Source: Acuticoccus sp051016205
Lineage (GTDB): Bacteria > Pseudomonadota > Alphaproteobacteria > Rhizobiales > Amorphaceae
Assembly: GCA_051016205.1 (NCBI GenBank)
Contig: CP136534.1
Coordinates: 4,154,001 to 4,218,000, forward strand
DNA: 64,000 nt
Reading direction: 5' to 3'
The notes below the pieces were generated by a model. The model was not told where the DNA came from, did no database searches, and saw only the letters and a program-made list of their open reading frames with translations. The position numbers and the translations under genes were made by a program. This document shows positions 51,194 through 59,490 of this stretch, piece by piece (within the stretch, counting starts at the first letter, position 1; the number at the start of each line of letters is the position of its first letter).

Positions 51194-52254
51194 TGGCGAC
51201 CATCCTCATTCTGGGCGCAGGCGTGATGGGCAGCGCCATCGCCGTCCCCGCTGCCGACAACGGCCACAGCGTTCGCCTCGCCGCAACGCCTTTGGATGGG
51301 GCGATTTTGACCGCACTGACCCGCTCACGGGATGATCACCCTCGCCTTGGTGCCCCCCTCCCCTCGGCGATTGAGCCCGTTGACGCAGCGGACCTGACAG
51401 CAGAGGACGCGGCGGCGGCCGATCTCATCATCCTGGGCGTCTCCTCCCCTGGCATTCCCTGGGCGGTGGACACGTTGGCCCGGCTTGAAGCGGGCGTTCC
51501 GGTTGCGCTTGTCACAAAGGGCCTTGTGGACAATGGCGAGGCGCGGCCACTCACCTATGCGCAGGCGCTGCCACAGCTTCTCGCCGAGCGCGGCATAACC
51601 TTGCCTGCGCTGGTGGGCATCGGCGGGCCGTGCATTGCGCGCGAACTTGCCGAGAGGCGCCCGACGGCGGTGGTCTATAGCGGTGCACCCATGGAGGCGG
51701 CGCACCAGGTGCGGCAGCTGTTTCAGACCCCCTACTACCAGATTGCCACCAGCGAAGATTTTGTGGGCATCGAAGCGTGTGCGGCCATGAAGAACTTCTT
51801 CACCATCGGCGTCAGCGCCATGCTCGGCCAGCACCAGCGCGATGGCGAGCCTATGAAAAACCCCGTGGCCGCCGCCTTCCAACAGGCGGTGGACGAGCTT
51901 GAGGCGTTGGCCGTGTGGATCGGTGGGCAGCCTGGCACGGCCTATGGGTTGTCCGGCGTCGGCGACCTTCATGTGACCGTTGGCGGCGGGCGCAACAGTC
52001 GCCTTGGCCAGATGCTCGGCGCGGGCCAGACCGTTGCCGGCGCCATGAATGGACCTTTACAGGGCGAAACCGTTGAAGGGGTGGACGTTGGCCGCGTCCT
52101 TGGCCCTGCCTTGCGCGCGGCCTTCACGGCGGGCGAGCTGGACGCGGGCGGCTTTCCCCTTGCCACAGCCATCATTGCGGCGGCTGAAAGCGGCGGCGCG
52201 CTCCACTATGACGTTGCTGCGGACCCCATCATCGACCAAAGGAGGCGGGCATGA
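51193..52254 (+). CDS. GpsA-like NAD(P)-dependent polyol-phosphate dehydrogenase
   Basis: 353 residues. Nucleotide fold ILGAGVMGSAIAVPAADNGH at the N terminus; catalytic Lys in AAMKNFFTIGVSAM (near 197), GLSGVGDLHVT (near 256) and GRNSRLG with the phosphate-binding Arg (near 270) are as in glycerol-3-phosphate dehydrogenase. The place in a polyol operon, between the importer ATPase and the RpiB paralogue, suggests an erythritol- or other polyol-phosphate substrate rather than phospholipid synthesis. In the known Brucella pathway this step uses a different, FAD-type enzyme (EryB), so this would be an alternative. Confidence 0.82.
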   Translation: MATILILGAGVMGSAIAVPAADNGHSVRLAATPLDGAILTALTRSRDDHPRLGAPLPSAIEPVDAADLTAEDAAAADLIILGVSSPGIPWAVDTLARLEAGVPVALVTKGLVDNGEARPLTYAQALPQLLAERGITLPALVGIGGPCIARELAERRPTAVVYSGAPMEAAHQVRQLFQTPYYQIATSEDFVGIEACAAMKNFFTIGVSAMLGQHQRDGEPMKNPVAAAFQQAVDELEALAVWIGGQPGTAYGLSGVGDLHVTVGGGRNSRLGQMLGAGQTVAGAMNGPLQGETVEGVDVGRVLGPALRAAFTAGELDAGGFPLATAIIAAAESGGALHYDVAADPIIDQRRRA

Positions 52255-52715
52255 GCGACATGAAGGTGAAATCGCTTGGGATCGGTTGCGATCACCTGGG
52301 CCTTGAGATGAAGAATGCCCTGCGCGACCACATTGCCTCCCAGGGCGTTGAGGTCATCGACATGGGCGTGGATTCAGACGACCCGGTGGACTATCCCGAC
52401 ATGGGTGCCGCCCTTGCCCGCAAACTTGCCGACGGCGCGTTCGAGCGCGGCATCCTTGTGTGCGGCACCGGCGCGGGGATGGCCATTGCCGCCAACAAGA
52501 TTGCCGGTGTGAGGGCCGTGTGCGTCACGGACCCCTATACGGCCGAGCGGGCCATTGCCTCCAACGATGCCCATGTCATCACCTTTGGGGCGCAAATCAC
52601 AGGCGTCTCCGTCGCCAAAATGCTGGCTGACATTTACTTGAAGAACGACTTTGGCGGCGGCCGATCCGCCCCCAAGGTCGCAAAACTTGCCGCCCTCGAC
52701 GAAGGGCGCTCCTAG
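52251..52715 (+). CDS. rpiB: RpiB/LacA-LacB-family isomerase, EryI-like
   Basis: 154 residues. GIGCDHLGLEMK (near 10), DYPDMGAALA and LVCGTGAGMAIAANK with catalytic base Cys71 are present. At the place of the histidine that opens the ribose ring in E. coli RpiB (SRQHND), this protein has Ser104 (AIASND). An open-chain four-carbon substrate needs no ring opening, so the change fits EryI-type conversion of erythrulose-4-phosphate to erythrose-4-phosphate. Overlaps the previous gene by 4 bases and ends the operon. Confidence 0.82.
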   Translation: MSDMKVKSLGIGCDHLGLEMKNALRDHIASQGVEVIDMGVDSDDPVDYPDMGAALARKLADGAFERGILVCGTGAGMAIAANKIAGVRAVCVTDPYTAERAIASNDAHVITFGAQITGVSVAKMLADIYLKNDFGGGRSAPKVAKLAALDEGRS

Positions 52716-52830
52716 ACGGCCCCAAAAGGCCTCTGGGTCGCGTTGACGGGGCCAACCACTTGTGCGTGTCTTTTCCCATCGCGCGCTCTCATCAGCGCGC
52801 GTCCATCACGGTGGAACGGGGAGAGACACC

Positions 52831-54426
52831 ATGGCTCTGTCACGCTCGGGATTGAAGTTTTCAGCGGCACTTGTGGCGTTTGTCATCGCCGGCGCGGGTG
52901 CTGCGTCCGCGCAAACCTACGTTCGCGGCAATGACGGCGACCCTGAAACCCTTGACCAGCACAAGACCTCCACCGTCGTGGAGGCGCACATCCTGCGCGA
53001 CCTTTACGAAGGCTTGGTGGTGGACAATGCCAAAGCTGAAGTGACGCCGGGCGTTGCCACCGAGTGGAGCATCGCCGACGACGGTGTCACCTACACCTTC
53101 ACATTGCGTGACGATGCAAAGTGGTCCAACGGCGACCCGGTGACGGCAGGCGATTTTGTCTATTCCCTGCAGCGCATCATGGACCCTGCAACGGGCGCCA
53201 AGTACGCCAACATCCTCTACCCCATCCAAAACGCCGAGGCGGTCAACAAGGGCGAGATGGAGCCCAGCGAGCTGGCCGTTGAGGCGGTGGACGACCACAC
53301 GCTTCAAATCACCCTCCACTCGCCCACGCCCTACTTCATTGAGCTGTTGACCCACCAGACCGGCCTTCCCGTCCATCCCGCCAGTGTGGAAGAGCACGGG
53401 ACGGCGTTCGTACAGCCGGAAAACATGGTCACCAACGGGCCCTATCGCCTGGTCTCCTTCACCCCCAACGATCGTCTGGTGATGGAAAAGAGCGAGACCT
53501 TCCACGACGCCGACAACGTGGCGATCGAGAGGGTGGAGTATCTGCCGTTCGAGGAGCGTGCCACCTGTCTGCGCCGGTTCGAGGCGGGCGAGGTGCACTC
53601 TTGCTCTGAGGTTCCCAACGAGCAGATGGCCTCGGTGCGTGAGCGGCTCGGCGACCAGTTGCGCATCGCCCCTTACCTCGGCGTCTACTACTACGCCGTG
53701 AACACCGAGCGTGAGCCGTTTGACGATGCGCGGGTGCGCCAGGCGCTCTCCATGACCGTCGACAGGCAGTTTCTGGCGGAGGAGATTTTCGCAGGCACCA
53801 TGCTGCCGGCCTATGGCTGGGTGCCGCCCGGCATTGCCAACTATGTGGACGCGCCGCCTTCGCTGGACTACGCGCAGACCTCCATGCTCGACAGGGAAGA
53901 CAAAGCACTCGCCTTGATGGAAGAGGCGGGCTTTGGCCCCGACAATCCGATCACGGTGGAGATTTCCTACAACAACTCCGAAAACCACAGGAACGCGGCG
54001 ACGGCCATTGCCGACATGTGGCGTCCTCTCGGCGTCAACGTCACTTACAATGTGCGCGATCTTTCCGCCCACTACGCCAACCTGCGGGACGAGAAAAACC
54101 ATGATGTGGCCCGCGCCGGCTGGATCGGCGACTATTCCGATCCGCAGAACTTCCTGTTCCTGAACATCTCAGACAATACGGGCTTCAACTACGGCAACTA
54201 CAAGAGCCCTGAGTTCGATGCGCTGATGGAAAAGGCCGCCTCGGAAAATGACCTTGAGGTGCGGGCCAAGATCCTTGCCGAGGCTGAGGCGCTGTTCTTG
54301 GCGGATCTGCCGCAAATCCCGCTCCTGTTTTACTCCTCCACCTCCCTCGTCTCGCCAAAACTTCAAGGGTGGGAGGACAATGTGCGCAACGTCCATCCCA
54401 CGCGCTTCATGAGCCTCGCCGACTAG
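52831..54426 (+). CDS. oppA: OppA-like peptide-binding protein
   Basis: 531 residues. A signal peptide LVAFVIAGAGAASAQ is cleaved near residue 28. The mature protein starts TYVRGNDGDPETLDQHKTSTVVEAHI, the OppA pattern, with LRDDAKWSNGDPVTAGDFVYSLQRIMDP (near 95) as the family 5 solute-binding signature. The lengths and the order oppA-oppB-oppC-ATPase point to an oligopeptide importer. GGGGAGAG stands before the ATG at 52831. The 115-base gap from the polyol operon suggests an independent unit. Confidence 0.88.
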   Translation: MALSRSGLKFSAALVAFVIAGAGAASAQTYVRGNDGDPETLDQHKTSTVVEAHILRDLYEGLVVDNAKAEVTPGVATEWSIADDGVTYTFTLRDDAKWSNGDPVTAGDFVYSLQRIMDPATGAKYANILYPIQNAEAVNKGEMEPSELAVEAVDDHTLQITLHSPTPYFIELLTHQTGLPVHPASVEEHGTAFVQPENMVTNGPYRLVSFTPNDRLVMEKSETFHDADNVAIERVEYLPFEERATCLRRFEAGEVHSCSEVPNEQMASVRERLGDQLRIAPYLGVYYYAVNTEREPFDDARVRQALSMTVDRQFLAEEIFAGTMLPAYGWVPPGIANYVDAPPSLDYAQTSMLDREDKALALMEEAGFGPDNPITVEISYNNSENHRNAATAIADMWRPLGVNVTYNVRDLSAHYANLRDEKNHDVARAGWIGDYSDPQNFLFLNISDNTGFNYGNYKSPEFDALMEKAASENDLEVRAKILAEAEALFLADLPQIPLLFYSSTSLVSPKLQGWEDNVRNVHPTRFMSLAD

Positions 54427-54470
54427 ACGGCGAGCAGCGCCGACCCTTCGGCCGGCGCCGGCCTTCCGCC

Positions 54471-55394
54471 ATGCTTGTCTACGCCCTGAGGCGCCTTGCC
54501 GGTGCGATCCCGACGCTGTTCGTGATCATCACCATCGCCTTCTTCCTCATGCGCGTTGCCCCGGGCGGCCCCTTCGACAGGGAGCGGACCTTGGAGGCGC
54601 AGGTGATGGAAAACCTCAACCGCGCTTTCCACCTCGATAAACCGGTGTGGGAGCAGTACGTCATCTATATCGGCAACCTGTTGCAGGGCGACCTGGGGCC
54701 GAGCTTCGTCTACCGCGACTTCACAGTGCAACAGCTCCTCGGAGCGGGGTTGCCCGTCTCCATCCAGCTGGGTGCGATGGCGCTTCTGCTGGCCTTGCTG
54801 GTGGGAGGGACGCTGGGGGTGATTGCGGCGCTGCGCCAAAACTCGCTATTGGATCACCTTGTCATCGCGGTTGCCACCTTCGGCATCACGGTGCCGAATT
54901 TTGTTGTGGCCCCCGTTCTGTCGCTGATCTTCGGGGTGTGGCTGAACGTGCTGCCGGCCGGCGGATGGGAGCGGGCAAGCCCCCAATACATGATCTTGCC
55001 GGTCATCACCCTTGCCCTCCCGCAGGTGGCGATCGTCGCCCGGCTGATCCGCGCGTCCATGCTGGAAGCACTGCGATCGGACCATGTGCGCACCGCACGA
55101 GCCTACGGATTGCCTGCCAGAATGGTGGTGCTGGGGCATGCGCTACGGGGGGCGGCGCTTCCCGTGGTCTCTTATCTGGGGCCTGCAACCGCCGCGCTCC
55201 TGACAGGGTCCGTGGTGGTGGAGACCATTTTCGGCATTCCGGGGATTGGACGGTATTTCGTCCAAGGCGCGCTCAACCGCGACTATACGCTGGTGATGGG
55301 GACGGTGGTGATCGTCGCGGTCTTCATCGTCGTCTTCAACCTTGTGGTCGATCTTATCTACGCAGCTCTCGACCCTCGGGTGCGCTATGACTGA
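54471..55394 (+). CDS. oppB: Oligopeptide importer permease OppB
   Basis: 307 residues, six helices. RVAPGGPFDRER after the first helix and the long periplasmic loop with LDKPVWEQYVIYIGNLLQGDLGPSF are typical OppB. The EAA loop RTARAYGLPARMVVLGHALRGAALPV-type (near 205) contacts the ATPase. Overlaps oppC by 8 bases. Confidence 0.9.
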   Translation: MLVYALRRLAGAIPTLFVIITIAFFLMRVAPGGPFDRERTLEAQVMENLNRAFHLDKPVWEQYVIYIGNLLQGDLGPSFVYRDFTVQQLLGAGLPVSIQLGAMALLLALLVGGTLGVIAALRQNSLLDHLVIAVATFGITVPNFVVAPVLSLIFGVWLNVLPAGGWERASPQYMILPVITLALPQVAIVARLIRASMLEALRSDHVRTARAYGLPARMVVLGHALRGAALPVVSYLGPATAALLTGSVVVETIFGIPGIGRYFVQGALNRDYTLVMGTVVIVAVFIVVFNLVVDLIYAALDPRVRYD

Positions 55395-56514
55395 GGTGGT
55401 GGGGTCCACACCTACAGCTGCCCCCAAAGGCCGGTCGCTCTGGGCGTCCGCCTGGCTGAGGCTACGTCGCAACAAAGCGGCGATGGTGAGCCTTTGCGTG
55501 GTGGTGCTGTACATCCTGGCCGGGATTTTCGGGCCGATGATCTGGCCCCACAACTACGCCACCGTGTACCCCGCCTACGTCAAAGTCCCCGCCAGCCTTG
55601 AAGCCTACCCGCGGGAAGAGACCATCATTCCCGGCGCGGAAAGGGCCCTGTCGCGCGCCCGCCTCACCATCGAAGAGGTGGACCTTGACGATGGAACAGT
55701 GCGGGTCAGCGTCACCTCCTCCCGCGAGATCGACCCGCGGGTGACGCGCTATCTGGATCGGTCGGATCTGTTCTCCAACGCGCGCTTGGCCGAAGCCGGG
55801 GCGGACGGGCAAAGCGCCGTCCTTGAGGCGGACGTTGAGCGCCTGTGGTTCCTCTTCGGCACGGACGCCAACGGGCGCGACCTTGCCTCGCGCATCCTCG
55901 TCTCCATCCGCATCTCGTTGATGATTGCGGCCCTTGCCACAAGCGTTGCCCTTGTCATCGGCGTTGTTTACGGGGCGACGGCAGGGTTCTTGGGCGGACG
56001 CATCGACAACTTGATGATGCGTGTGGTGGATGTCCTTTATTCGCTGCCGTTCATCTTTTTCGTCATCATCCTGGTGGTGTTTTTCGGGCGCAACGTCGTC
56101 TTGATGTTCATTGCCGTCGGCGCGGTGGAGTGGCTCGACATGGCACGCATTGTGCGCGGGCAAACCCTTTCGCTTCGCCGGCGGGAGTTTGTGGCGGCCG
56201 CTGAAGCCCTTGGGGTCCCCTCGCGGGACATTGTGCGCCGGCACATCATCCCCAACGTGTTGAGCCCTGTCATCGTCTTCGTCACCTTGTTGATTCCGAA
56301 GGTGATTTTGCTGGAGAGTTTCCTCTCCTTCCTCGGCCTTGGGGTGCAAGAGCCCCTCACCAGCCTTGGCGTCTTGATTGCCGAGGGCTCTCGCAACCTT
56401 CGCGATGCGCCTTCCATGCTGATCTTCCCCTCGGTTGCCCTCACCATCCTCCTGTTTGCCCTCAACTTCCTCGGCGATGGGTTGCGCGATGCCCTCGATC
56501 CCAAGGACCGCTAA
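55387..56514 (+). CDS. oppC: Oligopeptide importer permease OppC
   Basis: 375 residues. The first helix (about 34-54) is followed by a periplasmic segment of some 110 residues, longer than in E. coli OppC, then FLFGTDANGRDLASRILVSIRISLMI (near 158) and the EAA loop VAAAEALGVPSRDIVRRHIIPNVLSPV-type (near 275). It forms the channel with OppB. Stop and the next GTG start are one base apart. Confidence 0.9.
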   Translation: MTEVVGSTPTAAPKGRSLWASAWLRLRRNKAAMVSLCVVVLYILAGIFGPMIWPHNYATVYPAYVKVPASLEAYPREETIIPGAERALSRARLTIEEVDLDDGTVRVSVTSSREIDPRVTRYLDRSDLFSNARLAEAGADGQSAVLEADVERLWFLFGTDANGRDLASRILVSIRISLMIAALATSVALVIGVVYGATAGFLGGRIDNLMMRVVDVLYSLPFIFFVIILVVFFGRNVVLMFIAVGAVEWLDMARIVRGQTLSLRRREFVAAAEALGVPSRDIVRRHIIPNVLSPVIVFVTLLIPKVILLESFLSFLGLGVQEPLTSLGVLIAEGSRNLRDAPSMLIFPSVALTILLFALNFLGDGLRDALDPKDR

Positions 56515-56515
56515 G

Positions 56516-58165
56516 GTGAGCGCGCCGCCCCTCCTCAGCGTCAAAGACCTTGTGGTCACCTTCCGCACCGAGGACGGTCCTGTGGAGGCGGTGCGAGGGG
56601 TGAGCCTTGATGTTCACCCTGGCGAGTGCGTCGCTGTGGTGGGCGAATCGGGCTCCGGCAAAAGTCAGATCATGATGGCGACCATGGGCCTTCTTGCCAG
56701 CAACGGGCGGGCCAGCGGTTCGGTCCTTTTTGGCGAACAGGAGCTTCTCGGTCTCTCCCAGGGGCGGCTGAACCGTGTCCGCGGTGCCAAGGTCACCATG
56801 ATTTTCCAAGAGCCGATGACCTCGCTGGATCCGCTCCAAACCATCGGCCGGCAGATTGCCGAGCCTTTGATGGTCCACAAGGGACTGTCGGAACGGGCCG
56901 CCCGCCGCCGCGTGGTGGAACTCCTTCACCTCGTCCAGCTGCCTGAGGCCGAGGAGCGGGTATCGGCCTATCCGCACGAGTTGTCCGGCGGTCAGCGACA
57001 GCGGGTGATGATTGCCATGGCCCTCGCCAACGACCCGGAAGTCTTGATCGCTGACGAGCCCACCACCGCCCTCGACGTCACCATACAGGCGGAAATCCTG
57101 GCGCTTCTGGCGGACCTTCAGACGCGGCTCGGCATGGCCATCGTCTTCATCACCCACGACCTTGGGATTGTCGAAGCGTTTTGCGACCGCGTCTATGTCT
57201 TGCGCGCAGGCGAAGTGGTGGAGAGCGGCCCGACGGCGCAGATCTTCAAGGCTCCGCAGGAGGGGTACACAAAGATGCTCCTGTCCGCCGAACCTGAGGG
57301 ACGCAAGGATGCCGTCGACCCGGCCTCCCCCGTGCTCCTGACCGCCGAAGCCATTGACGTCGACTTCACCGTTCCAGGCAGCCTGTTCAAGCGCGCCGCC
57401 CACACCGTGCACGCTGTGCGCGATGTAAGCCTTTCCCTGCAAGAGGGACAGACCCTTGGGATTGTGGGCGAATCGGGCTCAGGCAAGTCCACCCTCGGAC
57501 GGGTGCTCGTTCAGCTTCTGCCTGGCAAGGGGCGGGTCGTGTTCGACGGTACGGTGATCAGCGACCTGTCGCGGGGGGATCTGCAGCCCGTGCGGCGCAC
57601 GCTCCAAATGGTGTTCCAGGACCCCTACGGCTCCCTCAGCCCGAGGATGACGGTGGGCGAGATCATTGCGGAGGGTCTGAGGGTTCACGAGCCGCAGCTC
57701 TCCGCCGCCGAGCGCTTGGTGCGCACCGATGCCGCCCTCACGGAAGTTGGCCTTGAGCCCCATTGGCGCAACCGCTTCCCCCACGAGTTCTCGGGTGGAC
57801 AGAGGCAGAGGATCGCCATTGCCCGCTCGCTCATTCTTCGGCCGAAGGTGATTGTCCTTGACGAGCCCACCTCGGCGCTGGACCGTTCGGTGCAAAAGCA
57901 GATTGTGGCCTTGCTCCGCACCCTTCAGGCTGAGCGGGGCCTCAGCTACGTGTTCATCAGCCACGACCTTGCCGTGATCCGCGCCCTTGCCGACACGGTG
58001 ATGGTGATGCGCGATGGAGCCATCGTCGAACAGGGCTCGACGGAGGCCATTTTCGAGAACCCCCGCACGGACTACACGCGCGCCCTCATGCGCGCCGCCT
58101 TCGCCCTGAAAGAGGTGTTGCTTGCCCGGACCGCGCCCGAAGACTCCCACGCCAGCGCCGGCTGA
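56516..58165 (+). CDS. Fused dipeptide/oligopeptide importer ATPase (OppD-OppF)
   Basis: 549 residues with two complete ATPases in one chain. First: VVGESGSGKS (near 41), ELSGGQRQRVMIAMAL (near 160), LIADEPTTALDV (near 180). Second: IVGESGSGKSTLGR (near 318), EFSGGQRQRIAIARSL (near 426), IVLDEPTSALDRS (near 446). The two are normally separate OppD and OppF; such fusions (GsiA/YejF-like) are common in alphaproteobacteria. It starts at GTG with AAGGA upstream and drives uptake of peptides bound by OppA. Confidence 0.92.
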   Translation: MSAPPLLSVKDLVVTFRTEDGPVEAVRGVSLDVHPGECVAVVGESGSGKSQIMMATMGLLASNGRASGSVLFGEQELLGLSQGRLNRVRGAKVTMIFQEPMTSLDPLQTIGRQIAEPLMVHKGLSERAARRRVVELLHLVQLPEAEERVSAYPHELSGGQRQRVMIAMALANDPEVLIADEPTTALDVTIQAEILALLADLQTRLGMAIVFITHDLGIVEAFCDRVYVLRAGEVVESGPTAQIFKAPQEGYTKMLLSAEPEGRKDAVDPASPVLLTAEAIDVDFTVPGSLFKRAAHTVHAVRDVSLSLQEGQTLGIVGESGSGKSTLGRVLVQLLPGKGRVVFDGTVISDLSRGDLQPVRRTLQMVFQDPYGSLSPRMTVGEIIAEGLRVHEPQLSAAERLVRTDAALTEVGLEPHWRNRFPHEFSGGQRQRIAIARSLILRPKVIVLDEPTSALDRSVQKQIVALLRTLQAERGLSYVFISHDLAVIRALADTVMVMRDGAIVEQGSTEAIFENPRTDYTRALMRAAFALKEVLLARTAPEDSHASAG

Positions 58166-58190
58166 AAAAACGAGGGGCGGTCGGGGGAAT

Positions 58191-58265
58191 TGGCTGGGGC
58201 GGCTGGATTCGAACCAGCGCATGGCGGTACCAAAAACCGCTGCCTTACCGCTTGGCTACGCCCCA
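58191..58265 (-). tRNA. tRNA-Gln (anticodon TTG)
   Basis: 75-nt cloverleaf on the minus strand: acceptor TGGGGCG with CGCCCCA, anticodon arm GCGGT-TTTTGGT-ACCGC giving anticodon TTG, T loop GGTTCGAATCC, CCA encoded. Converges with the opp operon 25 bases away; a run of six T lies 20 bases past its 3' end on its own strand. Confidence 0.96.
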
Positions 58266-58606
58266 ATCTGTCGGTGTTCTAGACCATGTGAACGCCGAAC
58301 GGAACCTGTCAAAACCGCCCCATCCCCCACCCCATGGACCGGTGTCACCCTGGCCACACACCGTGCCCGCAAGCTGGCCAATGGCGCTGTCAAAGACCTC
58401 CGCATCCTGTCGGTTGAGAGACGACGCCTGACGATTTGCGAAAGGCATGCTGTTGCGGGCTTTCCCATGCCAAAATGGCGAAGCTGGAAACACCGCAGTT
58501 CGGCGGTGCCGATTGAAGACCCCTCCGCGGGACAATTGGCCGTCAGCCGAAGGGCTCGGTAAGGCGCCCCTGCAATCGTTCCTCCAGACCATCGCCGGCC
58601 AACAGG
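58266..58606. other. Gap without gene
   Basis: About 340 bases between tRNA-Gln and the sulfotransferase. Open frames have no motif and overlap the tRNA. It should contain the tRNA promoter. Confidence 0.4.
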
Positions 58607-59323
58607 TCAGGCGACCAACTGTCTTTCGCCTGCCATGTCAACGGCATCCTCAAAGCTCTCGCTGTAGCCTAGAAGCTCGAAGTCAGGCTTGGCTTTTTCA
58701 CGAATCACCTCGACGGTCGCTTCATCGTAGTACTCGGGCAGGGAGATGGTCTTGATGCGCTTGTCGGTCTTGAAGGCGGGGATCGGCCCCAGCGTTTCAA
58801 TGTCGACGTCGATGGCGGCGCAAAAGTCCGTCAGGTCCTCGCGCAGACGCTCGTAGCGGATCTGGCGGTCGAGGCAGGAGACATCGTCGATGACGATGAC
58901 CTTGCTGGCGCGAAACCAGATGGCACGCTCGCTCGCAGCCCACTGGCGGAATTTGTCGATGATCTCGTCCTTGGTGAAGCGCCCGGCTGAGCGCTGAGAG
59001 AGGACGAAGTGGTTAAAGAGGGAAATGGCGCGGTCGTAAGGGTTGCGCACGGTGGCGACCTTCACATAGCCACTCCAAACGTCCTCGGGCAGGATCTCTT
59101 TCAGGTCCCGTGCCCATATGTGGTTATAGAATTTGTTGTTGCCCTCAGCGTTCGGCGCGCGGGCAGCGACGATGCCGTGTTCGGTCTCAAGGGCGTGCTT
59201 GATGATGTGGACCGGTTTGTGACCTTCAGGCGCGCACAACGGCTCCAGGAAGATCTCGACGGACGTTCCGGCCGTCTTTCCTGGTTTGAGAAGAATGAAC
59301 TTGTGATCGTGACTGACCAGCAC
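58607..59323 (-). CDS. Sulfotransferase-family protein
   Basis: About 238 residues. The 5'-phosphosulfate loop FILLKPGKTAGTSVEIFLE (near 10) and 3'-phosphate motif VATVRNPYDRAISLFNHF (near 90) are those of PAPS-dependent carbohydrate sulfotransferases. The protein has no signal peptide or membrane segment. I start it at GTG 59323 with GAGAGG upstream; the frame back to 59392 is less protein-like. It is the third gene of a minus-strand group with a glycosyltransferase and a second sulfotransferase, 167 bases after the former. Confidence 0.8.
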   Translation of the reverse strand: MLVSHDHKFILLKPGKTAGTSVEIFLEPLCAPEGHKPVHIIKHALETEHGIVAARAPNAEGNNKFYNHIWARDLKEILPEDVWSGYVKVATVRNPYDRAISLFNHFVLSQRSAGRFTKDEIIDKFRQWAASERAIWFRASKVIVIDDVSCLDRQIRYERLREDLTDFCAAIDVDIETLGPIPAFKTDKRIKTISLPEYYDEATVEVIREKAKPDFELLGYSESFEDAVDMAGERQLVA

Positions 59324-59490
59324 GACGCGATCCTCTCTGTGTGATGCGCAGGTTCGGGGGGTGCGCTTAACAGCCCCATTCGCGCAGTTCAACCAATGGC
59401 GGGTGCAACCGCGATGGCGCCCTCGGCCAACCCATCATGTGTGGCCTTCAAAGATTGCGTCCACCTTGCAGCGTCTGCCCCAAAGGGTCG

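Noticed and set aside
52861..54102. Open frame opposite oppA
   Set aside because: Antisense shadow; no recognisable pattern.
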